The notes beneath the pieces were generated by a model that made no database searches, was not told the DNA's origin, and saw nothing but the letters and a program-made list of their open reading frames with translations. Below are positions 11,055 through 22,291 of a stretch of DNA of 64,000 bases, one piece after another. Numbering within the stretch: position 1 is the first letter of the stretch; each line of letters opens with the position of its first letter. Position numbers and translations under genes: made by a program. Origin of the DNA: Pieris napi (Eukaryota > Arthropoda > Insecta > Lepidoptera > Pieridae); NCBI RefSeq assembly GCF_905475465.1, contig NC_062236.1, forward strand, positions 12,348,001 through 12,412,000. Reading direction: 5' to 3'.

Positions 11055-12529
11055 CTACCTTGATGTACCATTATGCCGTTTAGATATAGTAAGAGTATGA
11101 TTCAGAGAGAATAAACGCTAGCTATGGCTTCCGTACGTCAAAAACCAATACAAATTTCTGAATCACACCCTTAGGATAGTTTTAGCATTAAATTACATAT
11201 GCAATAAATGCTGTTTAAATTTTTAATGAGTTAGAAGCTATTTTGTAAATGATCTATCTGAATTAATATCTTGTATAATTGTTACATAGCTGGGAACTAG
11301 ACTTCAAAGTGGGTACAATTAAGTATTCTGCTCTGGTTCCAAATTGCAGTAATTATGCAATACTGGTAACAGGGTAGACCGCAGACGGGAGCTGTTTCAG
11401 CGTTAAAATTCTAGGGCTGTACCACTGTGAAATCACTGTTATAATAATCGATTTATTGATAGACAAGGATGACCTAACGTCTATATCATTAGCATGTTTT
11501 GTAAAATGAAAAATGAATTAGTGAATAAATTTATCCCACTGGACGCAATAGAACACTTAGTGCAGTATTCTATTATGTTTATTAACTATAAAAATTGTAT
11601 AAATTAATTTTATGAAATTTTTTAAATTTGTTTATTTCTATTTATCCCCATTTTATTTTTATTATGTTCTCTGACTGTTTACTTTAACGCAGGATTGAAT
11701 GAATCAATCGTGGTATCTGTCGCTCACGGGCCTATGCCAAGTGAACACGGTTTTTTTAATGGATCATTATCTTGTAGACATTTTGCGGGTTATTCTTGCC
11801 GTATTTAATGTTTTTAGGAAATTATTCAATTTTTTTTCAGAAAATCTGATAAATCGTCTTGTATCATATTAACTGGTATAAAAATAGCAGTGATTTCACG
11901 CAACAATAAATAGCAATGTTATAATTGCCCAGATCCTCACTGAACAACTCAGAACCTGTTGAAACTAGATTTGAAGCGCCTTTTGTAATGCGAGTGAATT
12001 TAAGTTTGGATTAGTTGGCCCCTTTATTTCTGTAATTGGATAAGTTTCGTTGCCATTTTAGGATTGGGGGGGGGGGGGGGTCCTTGTAGACCCTCTTTCG
12101 ATTACTGTTGTGAGTTGTCGAGACCTTTTATATGTTAGATTACATATCATGTGTAATACCTAAATACTATAGCTAATATGTACCTAAAAGAAAGCCTAGC
12201 CTGACATTTCACGGTAGATACGGTGCTTATTGCAGTGCTAACAAAAAAAAATATACCTATGGAATATTTACCTTTGAGTGATTATGGCTACCTAAGGAGC
12301 ACACAAAAATATTAAATAATATTCTTATTTATGTATTTAAGTAGGTAATCAAGACTATATGTATATGGATTAGTATTGAATGGGTTTAGGGTAAAAGCCT
12401 CCTCCATATTTTTCCATTTATCTGCCTTTTTCTCTGATTTTTCTCAATGTATTGTTCAGATATAATTGTCTTTTTTGGATGATAGGGATCTTACGTTGAA
12501 AGTGCATATTTATATTGTACCAGCAGACC
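11055..12529. other. Non-coding; holds one member of an inverted dispersed pair
   Basis: Positions 11684-11815 match 37665-37797 in the opposite orientation: GCAGGATTGAATGAATCAAT, GTGAACACGGTTTTTTTAAT and GCGGGTTATTCTTGCCGTAT each have a near reverse complement there. A G-run lies at about 12066-12080. I see nothing else. Confidence 0.45.
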
Positions 12530-12730
12530 CGACAGACGTCGTTCTGCATCATATTTCAAGCAATTAGGACATTAAACAAAGTATGAAAGTACCAACTGCA
12601 GCGCCATCTGCCGGGCTGATTTGTGAATACAAAAAAATTCATTCAAATTGGTCCAGCAAGAGGAGTTCAGTGACCTGTAGACTTACAGTAGAATTATATA
12701 TAGGTATTAATATTATTTACTAGATTTTTA
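12530..12730 (+). repeat. Dispersed retroelement 3' end, copy 2
   Basis: This copy is paired with 5288-5584. It has the same order of blocks and an ATATATA tail, with a short internal deletion. Confidence 0.5.
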
Positions 12731-13243
12731 AGATGTTTTTCATGATATATATATATATACATATATATCCTTCATTCCTCATGTTTCTGTGTACGTTTCA
12801 GTCATTTATAAACCTCTTTTCTCGACTACAGAAGATTGTCTGTAATGTTATTTGTTATTTAAATTCTATTGAATAAGCCCATGACGATTTTATAAAATAA
12901 CTATGTTACCGTCACTTATAAATTTTTAAATATGGAAAATTTTCCTTTAATATCATAAGAAAACGTACTAATGGCCTGGCCGAGAACTCAATGTAGTGCC
13001 TTTTGACTTTGTACGTGTCAATGGGCGGACTTACAACTGGTGAGCTATCTGCGCTATTAAAAGGCGAATGTTCGCTAGTATTTGTACCCAATTAACTTGG
13101 CACCAAATTGTACCAATACCAATAATTAAGCGCACAAAAACAAGCAACCAGTTCCTCCAAGGTCGTACATTGAACTTAGCATCTACTTTCGATAGCTATA
13201 GATTTACTAAATCGTAAAAATGTGAATTTAATTAACCGCTATA

Positions 13244-13405
13244 AAGCTTTTTAAGGAAATAGCAAAAAGATTAGTCGACATCACAGGAGACCGAAGAGCT
13301 GGCAGCTACCTCGGACAAAGAATAAGTCTAGCTATTCAAAGGGGGAACGCTGCCAGCATCTTCGGAACCTTGCCTAAAGGGACTTCTTTTAATAATATAT
13401 TTTAG
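13244..13405 (+). pseudogene. Retroelement protein C-terminus ('RLVDITGDRR' family), 5'-truncated
   Basis: A 53-codon open segment ends at a TAG (13403-13405). Its peptide carries RLVDITGDRRAGSYLGQRIS followed by an AIQRGNAASIFGTLPKG motif. The same motif order occurs at 14660-14774 plus 15524-15600, at 16172-16258 and, on the minus strand, near 58395-58480. This marks a retroelement family whose copies are truncated near the 3' end. I believe it is the region downstream of RT in a LINE, but no RT motif is present here to prove it. The frame is intact over the surviving part but has no start of its own. Confidence 0.6.
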
Positions 13406-14659
13406 TTATTATTTTATATGCATCACTCAAAGTTATTTAGTTAATATAATAGTAAAAGTATTTTCTATGTTGAAGAAAAAAAAAATGTTTTATTAAATAA
13501 CGTAACTCCCAAAGACAGCTTAATTGACTTAAAACAAACTTCAATTAATAGGACTACTTGTATCAGGCAACTTAAACTAAACCGATAATAAAATTAATCC
13601 TCAACTTAACTTACATGAACAAATTAACAAGATTTTAGTTAAATTTGTTTGACATATTTCATGGTTATTCCCTATCCCGTTATGTCTACTTAACTTTTAT
13701 TAAACAAGTTTAAATGGGAAGTTTTGTATTACCTTTGAGCACATAGATAGCCACGTATCTTTATATATTCAAAATTTATTTTTAGTTCAAAGTTATAAAA
13801 TTGGAGAAATTTCGTAGCTGTATATATATGATGTTTCACACTACTAATAAGTGAAAAGGGAATAAAACAACATACACAAAAAAGTTTCCTTTGAAGATAG
13901 TAGAGCAAACATATTATAAACTTCTTGGGAGCTTTTCTGAGGTAAAAAAACTACTTGATCAAATTAACATCAAGTTCGGAAGTTGTCCCAAAACTTTTGA
14001 GTTCTTCTCTCAGATTCCCGTGAGGGTAATTTTATTTTGAACAAGTATCTCCCATATAAAAAATCCTTTTATTTCATATACTTTATATTTAAATAATTTT
14101 TCTCCACCAACTGTTGACTCGTCAGCCCACCGTGCAAGAGAGCGACCTCTCTTTCTTTTCCCTGGAGGGCCAATCCCTCGTAAATATATCAAAGTAATAA
14201 TGATGTAATCTTGTTAACACAATGCGAGCATTATAAATCCAAGTCACGTATAAACCAGTTTCATTTTCAGTGAATTCACGAGATATCTAAACACCCGATC
14301 TTGGACCTGTTGCTAACACAAATCCAGTGCCAATTTCCTCTTTTCGGCGTGACCGACCCATTACTATACGAGTTTTTATGAGTACTTTGCTTGATTTTGT
14401 ACTTGTGTTATATAAAATAAATGTCGGTTTTAATTTTGTACGAAATACCATATCCCAATAGAACGTCTGGTTTGTTAATAATTTTTATTTACGTGCAAGT
14501 AGACTTGTCAATCAAAAATGTATTCATATTTCACACATAGATTATTTACAATATTCTTAACCTGCATAGTAATAATATTTAAAAATTAATAAATAGAAAA
14601 AAAAAAACTAAAGCAAGCAAATACAGGGGTCTAGGCTGTATGATTTTGTCCCATTCGGT
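13406..14659. other. AT-rich stretch, no gene seen
   Basis: Short frames only. The 60-residue minus frame at 14010-14192 shows no recognisable motif. Confidence 0.4.
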
Positions 14660-14777
14660 GTCGAGACCCTTGGTCAGTGGGGTCCCAGCGCTTTAAGGCT
14701 TTTTAAAGAAATTTCAAAAAGGTTAGTCGACATCACAGGAGACCGAAGATCTGGCAGCTACCTCGGACAAAGAATTA

Positions 14778-15520
14778 AGGCGGAAACATACTACCAAAAC
14801 GCCACGCTACACCACGCCATCCGATGCATGTCAGTACTTATCAATCCCATATATTTAATATGGTCAGATGCACATAGACAACACGCCATGTGATCACACG
14901 CGGTAACATCCAATCGATTTGGATCGGCGTGTTGTGGATGTTGTGATGATGACGTCATGCGTCAATGCTTTCGAGTTTTTGACACGAATGTCAATTTATA
15001 TACTTAGATATTTTTGGATTTATTTGGCGAAATGAACGACGAACAATTAATTGAGTTGGTGAAACAATATTCTGTTTTATATGACATAAGATTACCTCAA
15101 TACAAGGCCAAAAACAGGGAATTAGGATGTTATTAGTTTAATACAAATAACCTGCTAATCAATTCAGTTTATTAGAAAACACTGGGTGGGCAAGAAAGAT
15201 TTGCGAATTTGAAAAAAATATAATAAAAAAACTAAATACAATACACATACAATTTTTTATTTCAATTAAAATAGACATCTGGGAAATTTATTTCTTAAAA
15301 ATAACATCATCCAGGTATGCACCATTGCGCTGCAAACATTCCTTGAATCTGAACCTCAAATTGGTAAAAAACTTGCTGGCACATTGCGCGGGGAATAAAT
15401 CAGCTAAATGACTTCTGAATTTGCAAGCGTGTCGTGGTGTCGCGTGTTGGTAATGTGCACGATGGACATCGGGTGTCGACACGACACGTCGCGTCGCGTT
15501 TTAGTAGTATGTTTCCGCCT
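14778..15520 (+). mobile_element. PIF/Harbinger-like element, 743 bp, TTA duplication
   Basis: Terminal inverted repeats begin AGGCGGAAACATACTAC on both sides, with one mismatch soon after and about 30 bp recognisable. TTA flanks it at 14775-14777 and 15521-15523, the 3-bp duplication expected for PIF/Harbinger. The empty site is seen in the related relic at 13244. Inside is a short MADF-like reading frame but no full transposase, so it is non-autonomous, probably deleted from a larger element. Confidence 0.75.
15032..15136 (+). CDS. Truncated MADF-like N-terminal fragment inside the Harbinger-like element
   Basis: This 34-codon frame starts at an ATG and begins MNDEQLIELVKQYSVLYDIR, then LPQYKAKNRE, and stops at 15134-15136. 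The spacing 'LIELV-Q-SVLYD---P-YK' is the first helix pattern of MADF/Myb-SANT-like DNA-binding domains. Autonomous PIF/Harbinger elements carry such a protein as a second gene beside the transposase. Only about the first third of the domain (around 30 of 80-90 residues) is left, so binding activity is unlikely. The position inside TTA-flanked inverted repeats supports the reading. A chance match is possible because the piece is so short. Confidence 0.45.
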   Translation: MNDEQLIELVKQYSVLYDIRLPQYKAKNRELGCY

Positions 15521-15600
15521 TTAGTCTAGCGATTCAAAGGGAGAACGCTGCCAGTATCTTCGGAACCTTGCCTAAAGGGACTTTAATAATATATTTAGTT

Positions 15601-15904
15601 TATGTTAAGGTTAGTTATTTATTTATTAATAATAATTATTGTTATAATATTATGATTTTATGTAAATTTACTGAAATATACGTATATGTTTGTATTTTAA
15701 CTTATGTAAAAATAGAAAATTAAAACGAATTTAAAAAGTTTGGTCGACACAATTGTCACGGCACGTATGAGCACAGAAAAGTCATTTTAATAATCAGCAA
15801 CCAATAAATAAATGTCTCTTTAACATAATGTATTAATTATTAAAGATATTAAGATAATAAGATATTAGAATACGTTTGGAATTTGGTTAAAAGGCCAATT
15901 AAAA
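15601..15904. other. AT-rich stretch, no gene seen
   Basis: Only AT-rich sequence with short frames is present between the split retroelement relic and the next retroelement tail. I see nothing I can name. Confidence 0.4.
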
Positions 15905-16262
15905 ACATTTACAATAGATAATTTCGCTGATAAATGAACCATAGATAAGGGAAATTGGATGAGCGGTTCATTTTAGTCCGAATTGAGTTTGTTAATTTGA
16001 ATATCAAGACCGGACCTTAACTAATTTGAAAAACTGGTATTCTTTCCTACTTGGGTTTCATTAAAATACGTATTTTAATTAAGATAGGAGGCAAACAAGC
16101 TATTTTGAATTTGTTCCCTTTGGAGTAGGTCATGGGGTTCAAGTGCACATCTAATTAAAGATTCAAGTTGACGCCTGGTAGATGGTACCGGTGACCCCAG
16201 AGCTGGTGCTTTCCTTATTCAAAGAATAACTATCGCAATGCTGCGAGGAAATGCTGCCATAA
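15905..16262 (+). pseudogene. Retroelement 3' end related to the 'RLVDITGDRR' family
   Basis: Positions 16172-16258 read RLVDGTGDPRAGAFLIQRI then TIAMLRGNAA without a stop, matching the motif order of 13244-13405. The upstream part is non-coding or decayed. A copy of nearly the whole stretch lies in opposite orientation at about 58395-58755. Confidence 0.6.
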
Positions 16263-16311
16263 AGGTACACAGCCGCAGAGACCAAACTTAATAGTAATTA
16301 ATTCGACTTAG

Positions 16312-16475
16312 GGGCCTTCATAAAAGAGCGTAGCAATTATTAAAAGGCCGGCAACGCACTCCCGAGCCCTCTGGCATTGAAAGTGTTCATGGGCGTTAAG
16401 ACGCCGAGATGACAAGCCAAGATGTTAAGACATCAGATGAGCCTTCTGCCCATTTTCCCCATGTTATATATATAA
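16312..16475 (+). repeat. LINE 3'-end fragment ('GRQRTREP' family)
   Basis: The blocks GCCGGCAACGCACTCCCGAG and GTTCATGGGCGTTAAGACG are present, with a small internal insertion. AT microsatellite sequence (16465-16530) follows. Confidence 0.6.
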
Positions 16476-16904
16476 TTTTTTTTTATATATATAATTTTTT
16501 TATATATATATATATATAAAATTTAATAAAAAATCAAATTACATCACAATCGATTCAGTGGTTCGAATGTGAAGGCGTAACCAATTAACTTATGTATTGC
16601 TTACATATCGTAATCCGTTCATATTAATAAACAAGAATTGCATAATTCATTTATAAGCGGTTGCTGAATATTTTGACCTATTTAAAAAATCTGTTTGCCA
16701 AAGTCTAGACTTATCTCGGTCAAGTATACAAATTTAGCATATTTATTTTCGTAAATTCTCATGTTATGATTGTATATATAATATATGTTTATATCTTGTC
16801 TACTTCAGGTTTAAATGATCTCGGTCATTTTTAATATTACTTTGAACATGATGTCAGGGAAAAATTACATAATTGTTTATTAATTTTTTGTAAATTTATT
16901 GGTA

Positions 16905-17026
16905 ATTTTAGAAAGGCCGGCAACGCACTCCCGATTCCTCTGGCATTGTGTCCATGGGCGGCGGTATCACTTAACATCAGGTGAGCCTACTGCCAGTTTG
17001 CCCCCTGTTCTATATATAAAAAAAAG
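16905..17026 (+). repeat. LINE 3'-end fragment ('GRQRTREP' family)
   Basis: It has GGCCGGCAACGCACTCCCGA, the CATGGGCGGCGGTATCACTT block, and an A-run near 17018-17025. Confidence 0.65.
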
Positions 17027-17844
17027 TAATTCAATAAAGCAATATTAATATCGTAAGACCGTATTGCTGGTTGTGTTAGTGCTTCAAGCTTTTGTAATTC
17101 TATTCTGAAACGTTATTTTCTAACTTTAACTGCTACGGTTATTAAGATAACGTTCAATTTGTTGCGGTATCGAAATAGAATCCATTTGTTTTGAAACTAG
17201 CATAATGCCATTTAGCTAACTTTAGTTCTCTGCGCGAGCTAGGTTTATTAATTTTGTAAGTGAACAATCGATTTTCTACACGATAGTATAGTATAGTAGT
17301 GTAGACATATTTGATTAATTGCTAGGTCTAATTAGGTATAAACATGCATTTTTTGTTGCTAGGAAGCGCAACGTTTTGTTAAAAAACCCCTAATTAATCT
17401 ATATACACAGTTATTGATATATATAAGGATTTCATTTACGTAATTGTAAATATAATAAGGAAATTACTATATAAAGACAACCGTTGAAAGAATACAATAA
17501 TATAAAAATCACTCACATAGGCCTTTCAGATATTCATGCAAAAGAATATTTTATTTATTTATAAATGTCGCGCCTATTTCCTAAAAGGGTAGACAGAGAG
17601 TAGACCTTGCTACAGTGACACACATACATATATCCGTTCACTTTTGTTAATATTTTTCAAGTATATTCTGAATACGGGTTTATCACCCCAGCCACGATAG
17701 TCGTAAAATAATCCTACAAAGCCGAACCAAGTGCTAGAGTTCGTGGCTTATGTCATAGGTGATGATGTGTAATAGTACAAATTGCACATTAACACTTTCA
17801 CTGCGGTCGTAATTGCATGAAACACTCACAATACTCAGAAAACT
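17027..17844. other. AT-rich stretch, no gene seen
   Basis: There are short frames only. The direct repeat 'atagtatagtatagta' near 17284 is a minor microsatellite. Confidence 0.4.
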
Positions 17845-17965
17845 AAGGAACTACCTGCCCACTGAAGTATTTCCGAACCAATTCGACTTAGGGTCCTTCA
17901 AAAAAAGAGCGTACCAATTTTTAAAACGCCGGCAACGCACTCGCTGGCCTTTTGGCAATGTCAGT
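17845..17965 (+). repeat. LINE 3'-end fragment ('GRQRTREP' family), lacking its tail
   Basis: It contains CTGCCCACTGAAGTATTTCC, AATTCGACTTAGGGTCCTTC and CGCCGGCAACGCACTCGC, then breaks off before the usual A-tail. The next repeat begins within about 20 bp. Confidence 0.6.
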
Positions 17966-17980
17966 GTCTATCATTTAACA

Positions 17981-18375
17981 TAAAAGTCAAAATCATTTAT
18001 TCATATAGGTAACACAACGTACACTTATGAACGTCAAAAAAAATATAAATATGAAATGCTTCTAATTTTACATTTACTGCCAGTTCTCAAATCAAGAGCC
18101 TAGAACGGAAGAGAAGAACTGGCTATAAACTCTCCGCCACTCTTTTTAATCGCCAAAACAAAAAATTGTTTTACACAACATTTTTAAGGAGCTGCAACCA
18201 TTACACCTTGTTCCACATGACATCTTAAGTAAAAAATAACAATAAAATCAATTAAAAACAAAGATTCGTCCTCTATCAGCAGGAGTCATGGTGAAATAGG
18301 AGCACGCCCTTACATTCTCGTGGGAACAACACGCAAATACATCGTCGAAATAACTAACATCACCGCATACTATTA
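17981..18375 (-). repeat. LINE 3' UTR ('GATTTTGACTTT-tail' family)
   Basis: On the minus strand it runs from a TGTTCCCACGAGAATG block through ATGTCATGTGGAACA, GAGTGGCGGAGAGTTTAT and AGAACTGGCAGTAAATG to a tail ATGAATAAATGATTTTGAC. Related copies lie at 42800-43140 (+), 45150-45515 (-), 46131-46300 (-) and 46985-47300 (-), and a related subfamily at 25290 and 53405. Confidence 0.7.
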
Positions 18376-19755
18376 CTACCAATCACCAGTATTCTACAAG
18401 TAGCACCAGTTCACGAGTATGACGCATGGCGAGCCATCGGCCCTCTCTAAGATGTGCCTCCTAACCGTTTGCACCTATTTCATAAATAAAAGGATTTATA
18501 GTACCTGATGATGTCGGAATGTTCTTTTAATTTTGCTCCAGCACAGTTATTTTGTATTTAATATTGAGTATGTACCGCGCAATTCCAAGGTTTTAAACTA
18601 AAGTTTGAACGCCCTAATTTCAGGAACTATTGGTCAATAGTATTTGAATATAGATGCGTCCAAGTGTCTATTGTTTTCAATAAGATTGTCAACCAAATAT
18701 GGAGAACAAGGAACTAATAAAAGCTATTAACATTTATTAAATTGACATAGATATACCTACATAGTTTTTTATCGTGACGATATTACATTAATAAAAGGCT
18801 TTTAAATTATTTATAATTCTCATTCGATAATATTCTAATTATGAAATGAAACACAGACTTTTATTGGCATAGTTTATTTACATACTTCTTTAAGAAATGT
18901 TTTAATACCCTCTATTATATGGCAGTTGCATAAACTACTATTTTGACATAGATAATACTTTTTGTGTCTTTTGTTATTATTAAGAAACAAAATCCCATCA
19001 CAGTTCCTTTCTTTGCTTTTAAAAGTGCCATGGTTTTCAATTCCTGCCCCTATTCGCTTAGCTACTACTCTATCTTCCTTTAAATCTCTACTGTACAAGC
19101 ATTACCAATCCACATCGTATCCCTAACTTTCGTACTAACTGATCTGAAATTATCGTGATTCATGTGCCCTTGAGATCACCGTGAGATCTCTTTCGAATTC
19201 TTCGCGATTTTAACGCATTAAACAGTACTTATGCGGAGCTGGATATATTCGGTAGTGGGCTGATCGGTTTTAAAGAAAGCATTGTTAAGTGCCTATCTCG
19301 ATAATCCGCTTTTTTGCTGGTAACTTTTTTTTTTCTGCTTAGTAAAAATTTCTGGTCGGAACAATGTCAGCTGACACTAACACCAATGCTTCAACATAAG
19401 TTGAAGTTCATCACAACTATTAAATTACTAGAGACTATCTAATAGTCGTTAATTTGTAGAACTATTAATATTGGTAAATAAAATAATCCATATCACGGTT
19501 TTGAACTAATTTGACTGTCATGATATTAATACATTTTAATGAAAATGGCACCTGATACGAGATTTTTTGGTAACATTTTTGTTTACCTAAATTGTCATAC
19601 ATTTTAGATAAAACAGTTTGTAACATATGCCGAAGATTAAGTATTGTGTATGATGTGATAAACTTTAATTAATTTGTAAGTAACTTTGTGCCTATTTTAG
19701 TATAGTAGTTTTATTGTAGGATTAAGTAATGTATACAAAATATTGATAAACCTAT
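18376..19755. other. AT-rich stretch, no gene recognised
   Basis: The longest frame is 74 codons on the minus strand (18874-19098); it is cysteine- and lysine-rich and I do not recognise it. No repeat could be named. Confidence 0.35.
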
Positions 19756-19905
19756 TTTAAAAGCGTAAGTGTGGAGTTTCTTGCCCAATCTTCTCCACAC
19801 GAAACTACCTTTTAGGGGCAACTAGGATCATCTTTATATTTTATTTAACGTTCAAAAGTGCCATTTTAGGTGGTCTAATTGGAATAAATGATTTGACTTT
19901 TTGAA
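19756..19905 (+). repeat. LINE tail, divergent
   Basis: The end GGAATAAATGATTTGACTTT resembles the tail of the 17981 family on the other strand. The upstream part (CTTCTCCACACGAAACTACC) differs, so it is a related but separate family. Confidence 0.45.
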
Positions 19906-20399
19906 TACATAAATAAGAGATCGCTCAGATGTGATAAGGCCGCCCGTTGCCCTCCTATTAGTTAATTGTAAGTGTAAATAAATTTAAAATATATTTTATA
20001 ATTTCAGGTAATGTCACGGGTGAAGTGTTGATGGCCATCAAAGTAAGAGAACGATTTTATCTACTAAAAACTCAAAGCTGAAAAAGTCCACCTTGTCGCA
20101 CCGGTTGGCACAGATAACTTTCAAAGGTCGCATAATTCTATCGAATTTGACATTAAACTGTGTAAAGGTCGAGCTGTCAAGGACTACTGCTTATGCGCAA
20201 GTGTTTTGCGTATTTTAACCGACTAACCGAAGGAGGAGGTAATCAATTCGACGTGGGATGGTTTTAAAATAGGTTGAAGTACTGGTTGACATATCGAAAG
20301 ACTTTATTTCACTAAACCGTTGGAAGTGCGGAGTACCCTGACGTGCAGGTCTCCCTAGACTTAGTTCAGGGGCTCCAATATCTGCAAAAAAAAAAAAAA
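19906..20399. other. No gene seen; long A-run at the right end
   Basis: There are short frames only. An A-run of about 16 at 20386-20401 lies just before the LINE relic. Confidence 0.35.
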
Positions 20400-20705
20400 A
20401 AATTCTGCTTCGCGTTCATTTGGAAAAGCCAAAAAAGCTACAAAAAGCGTGATGCTCATGAAGGTGAGACGCTTCTTCACTGCAGGATTGCAAATTTATA
20501 AAGCCCGAATTCGTCCCCACATGTACTGTTCTCACATCTGGGGAGCTCCCTAGTACCAGTACCTACCACATGACCGTATTCAACCTAGAATTAGAGTTGT
20601 CGACGACAGTCACTTTTCGAGCGGCTTGATCCCCAGGCGTTGCGTAGTGAAGTGTCACTGCATCTTCTACCGCTGTGCTATAAAAAAAGTTCCTTCATCC
20701 GTAGA
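20400..20705 (+). pseudogene. Jockey/R1-like LINE RT C-terminal relic
   Basis: The plus-strand conceptual peptide includes MLMKVRRFFTAGLQIYKARI, then RPHMYCSHIWGAP, and after a stop RIQPRIRVVDDSHFSSGLIP. This follows the pattern known downstream of the RT active site in arthropod LINEs (KARIRPHMEY--HIWGGAP, then a leucine-rich helix). At least one in-frame stop (after GAP) breaks it. No promoter or start is present, so it is a dead 5'-truncated copy. Confidence 0.6.
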
Positions 20706-21117
20706 TTAACCTGAATTGTGATTCTAATCTTTGATGAAATTTGAGAAGATACAGTCAAAATCTGTTATAACGACATCGAAGAGACTACTCATATTTGGTC
20801 GTAAAAACCGATAGTCGTAACAGCCGATGACGTTGTTATTTAAGAACCTTATACAATAGAATTCAGCCGGGACCTTTGATGGTCAAATGATGTCGTCGGA
20901 AACGGTTTTGATTGTATATGAAATCAATAAATATTTAGACTATTATTGACTTGGCATCGACTTCCGAATATAGCTTACACAAGAAATATTTTTATGGTTA
21001 TCTGATATTAATAACGCAGTGTTGCTATTTTGTAATTAAAATAATCTAATATGCGAATCACGGCTGTGCTCTATTGTTACTTTGTCTATAGATTTATTGA
21101 TTTTTGTGCGTGTTATG
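20706..21117. other. AT-rich stretch, no gene seen
   Basis: I see nothing I can name here. Confidence 0.35.
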
Positions 21118-21400
21118 CTAGAAAGAGACAAATTGTTCTTTAGTTCGTGTTATAGAGTTCTTTTTGCCAATACGAATTACACTATTAATAATTATTATTT
21201 CACTATTACAAAGTTCTCGATACATCATTAGTGTTTGGTACTTACAATGGGGTATTTTTTTATTCGCCCATAATCTCAAAGACTCCACAGATATTTTACA
21301 TAGCATATGAGGGATCCAGTACTTGTCACTGAAGTCCACAGAGAATCTAAAGTAATCATATACCTGTTTTATGAACTGCGTCACACTTAGTCTACAATTT
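21118..21400 (-). pseudogene. Fragment of an arthropod Cys-rich repeat protein (VPHKVC-like), likely decayed
   Basis: A minus-strand frame of about 90 codons reads SDKYWIPHMLCKISVESLRL, then WANKKIPHCKYQTLMMYREL. The arrangement 'DKYW-PH-LCK--VE-LR-W', followed about 20 residues later by a Met-Tyr/Trp-Arg-Glu block, recalls a cysteine-bearing domain found many times in arthropod genomes (W-PHKVC--CVE-LR-W, then P-VWREP-NH). Here the second cysteine and the WREP-NH block are altered, which suggests decay. The frame has no ATG at its beginning. I cannot name a function. It could be a mobile-element passenger or a broken exon, and a chance resemblance is not excluded. Confidence 0.4.
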
Positions 21401-21404
21401 TTGA

Positions 21405-21606
21405 ATGTAGGTGATGATCACCTGACAAGTAGGTGATCAGGCTTCCGTGTCTGACACACGCTGTCAATTATTTAGGTCTAAGGAAAGCCGCTTTTCTATC
21501 GATGTTTTCCTTCACTTTATATTAAATGTCAGGCACATGCCATGGATCGAACCTACGACCTCCGGGATTAGAGTCGCACGTTGAAGCCACTTGGCCAACA
21601 CTGCCG
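21405..21606 (-). repeat. Common SINE, reverse orientation
   Basis: Reverse complements of the TGTCAGACACGG-like, CTTAGACC and GAAGGAAAACATCG blocks are present. A B-box region (GGTTCGATCC on the minus strand, near 21545) and an A box near 21590 complete the head. Confidence 0.7.
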
Positions 21607-21643
21607 AATGTGTTGCCGAACAATGAAGGCAGATTTATAATAT

Positions 21644-21687
21644 ATATACAAGTATATTATATATAGATATATAATATACTTGTATAT
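21644..21687. repeat. Perfect 21-bp AT-rich inverted repeat with 2-nt spacer
   Basis: The left arm 21644-21664 begins ATATACAAGTATATT. The right arm 21667-21687 is its exact reverse complement, separated by AG. The composition is almost all A/T, so a slippage-derived palindrome is likely. Confidence 0.75.
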
Positions 21688-22044
21688 TATATCTATGATA
21701 ACTAAATCGACATAGTCCTTGTAATATACAATTCTGGTATGAATATTATTCTAGTGTAGGTTGCCTCGATCTAAGACGCCTTAACACAATGACACAATAA
21801 TTTATATCAAAGGACCATTTCTACACGACATTGTATATCAAATAGATATTCATTACGCAAGGGACAGGTTGATACAAAGTTGGTGCGACTTCCGGTTACG
21901 AACACGTCATTAGGTGTGTATGGGGAAGCCATAATGTCCCGGAAAACTGTCGATTCGGGTCAAATAGCACCCAATATCAGGGGTATACATACACTTTAAA
22001 TATATACAACGGTTTGAGGTTTTTTTTTTTTTAAAGACAATTCA

Positions 22045-22289
22045 CACTAATTGACCTAGTCCCATGCTAAGCTGGTGAAGCTTGTGTTATGGGTACTAGG
22101 CAACGGATATACATACATATTATAGATAGATAGACATACATATTATAGATAGATAGACATATTGAAACACCCAAGACCTAAGCACAACACCAAATGCTCA
22201 TCACATCGATGTTCGTCTCAGCCGGGGATCGAACCCGGGACCCATGAATTTGCAGTCAGGGGTACTAACCACTAGACCAATGAGTCGTC
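22045..22289 (-). repeat. Second tRNA-derived SINE family, reverse orientation
   Basis: On the minus strand the A box TGGTCTAGTGG and the B box GGTTCGATCCC (plus-strand 22227-22237 region) form the head. The body contains CCTAGTACCCATAACACAAG and TAGGTCAATTAGTGTGAAT. A 24-bp unit with ATTATAGATAGATAGACATA is duplicated near 22118-22165. Confidence 0.7.
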
Positions 22290-22291
22290 CA

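Larger units (their letters stand above)
14660..15600 (+). pseudogene. Second 'RLVDITGDRR' retroelement C-terminus, split by a DNA transposon
   Basis: The first part (14660-14774) reads VETLGQWGPSALRLFKEISK and then RLVDITGDRRSGSYLGQRI. The second part (15524-15600) continues SLAIQRENAASIFGTLPKG. The two halves align end to end with the unbroken relic at 13244-13405. Everything between them is the insertion at 14778-15520 plus its TTA duplication. The relic is therefore older than the DNA transposon. Confidence 0.65.

Noticed and set aside
16465..16530. AT-rich origin or promoter
   Set aside because: Simple TA/T-run microsatellite following a LINE tail.
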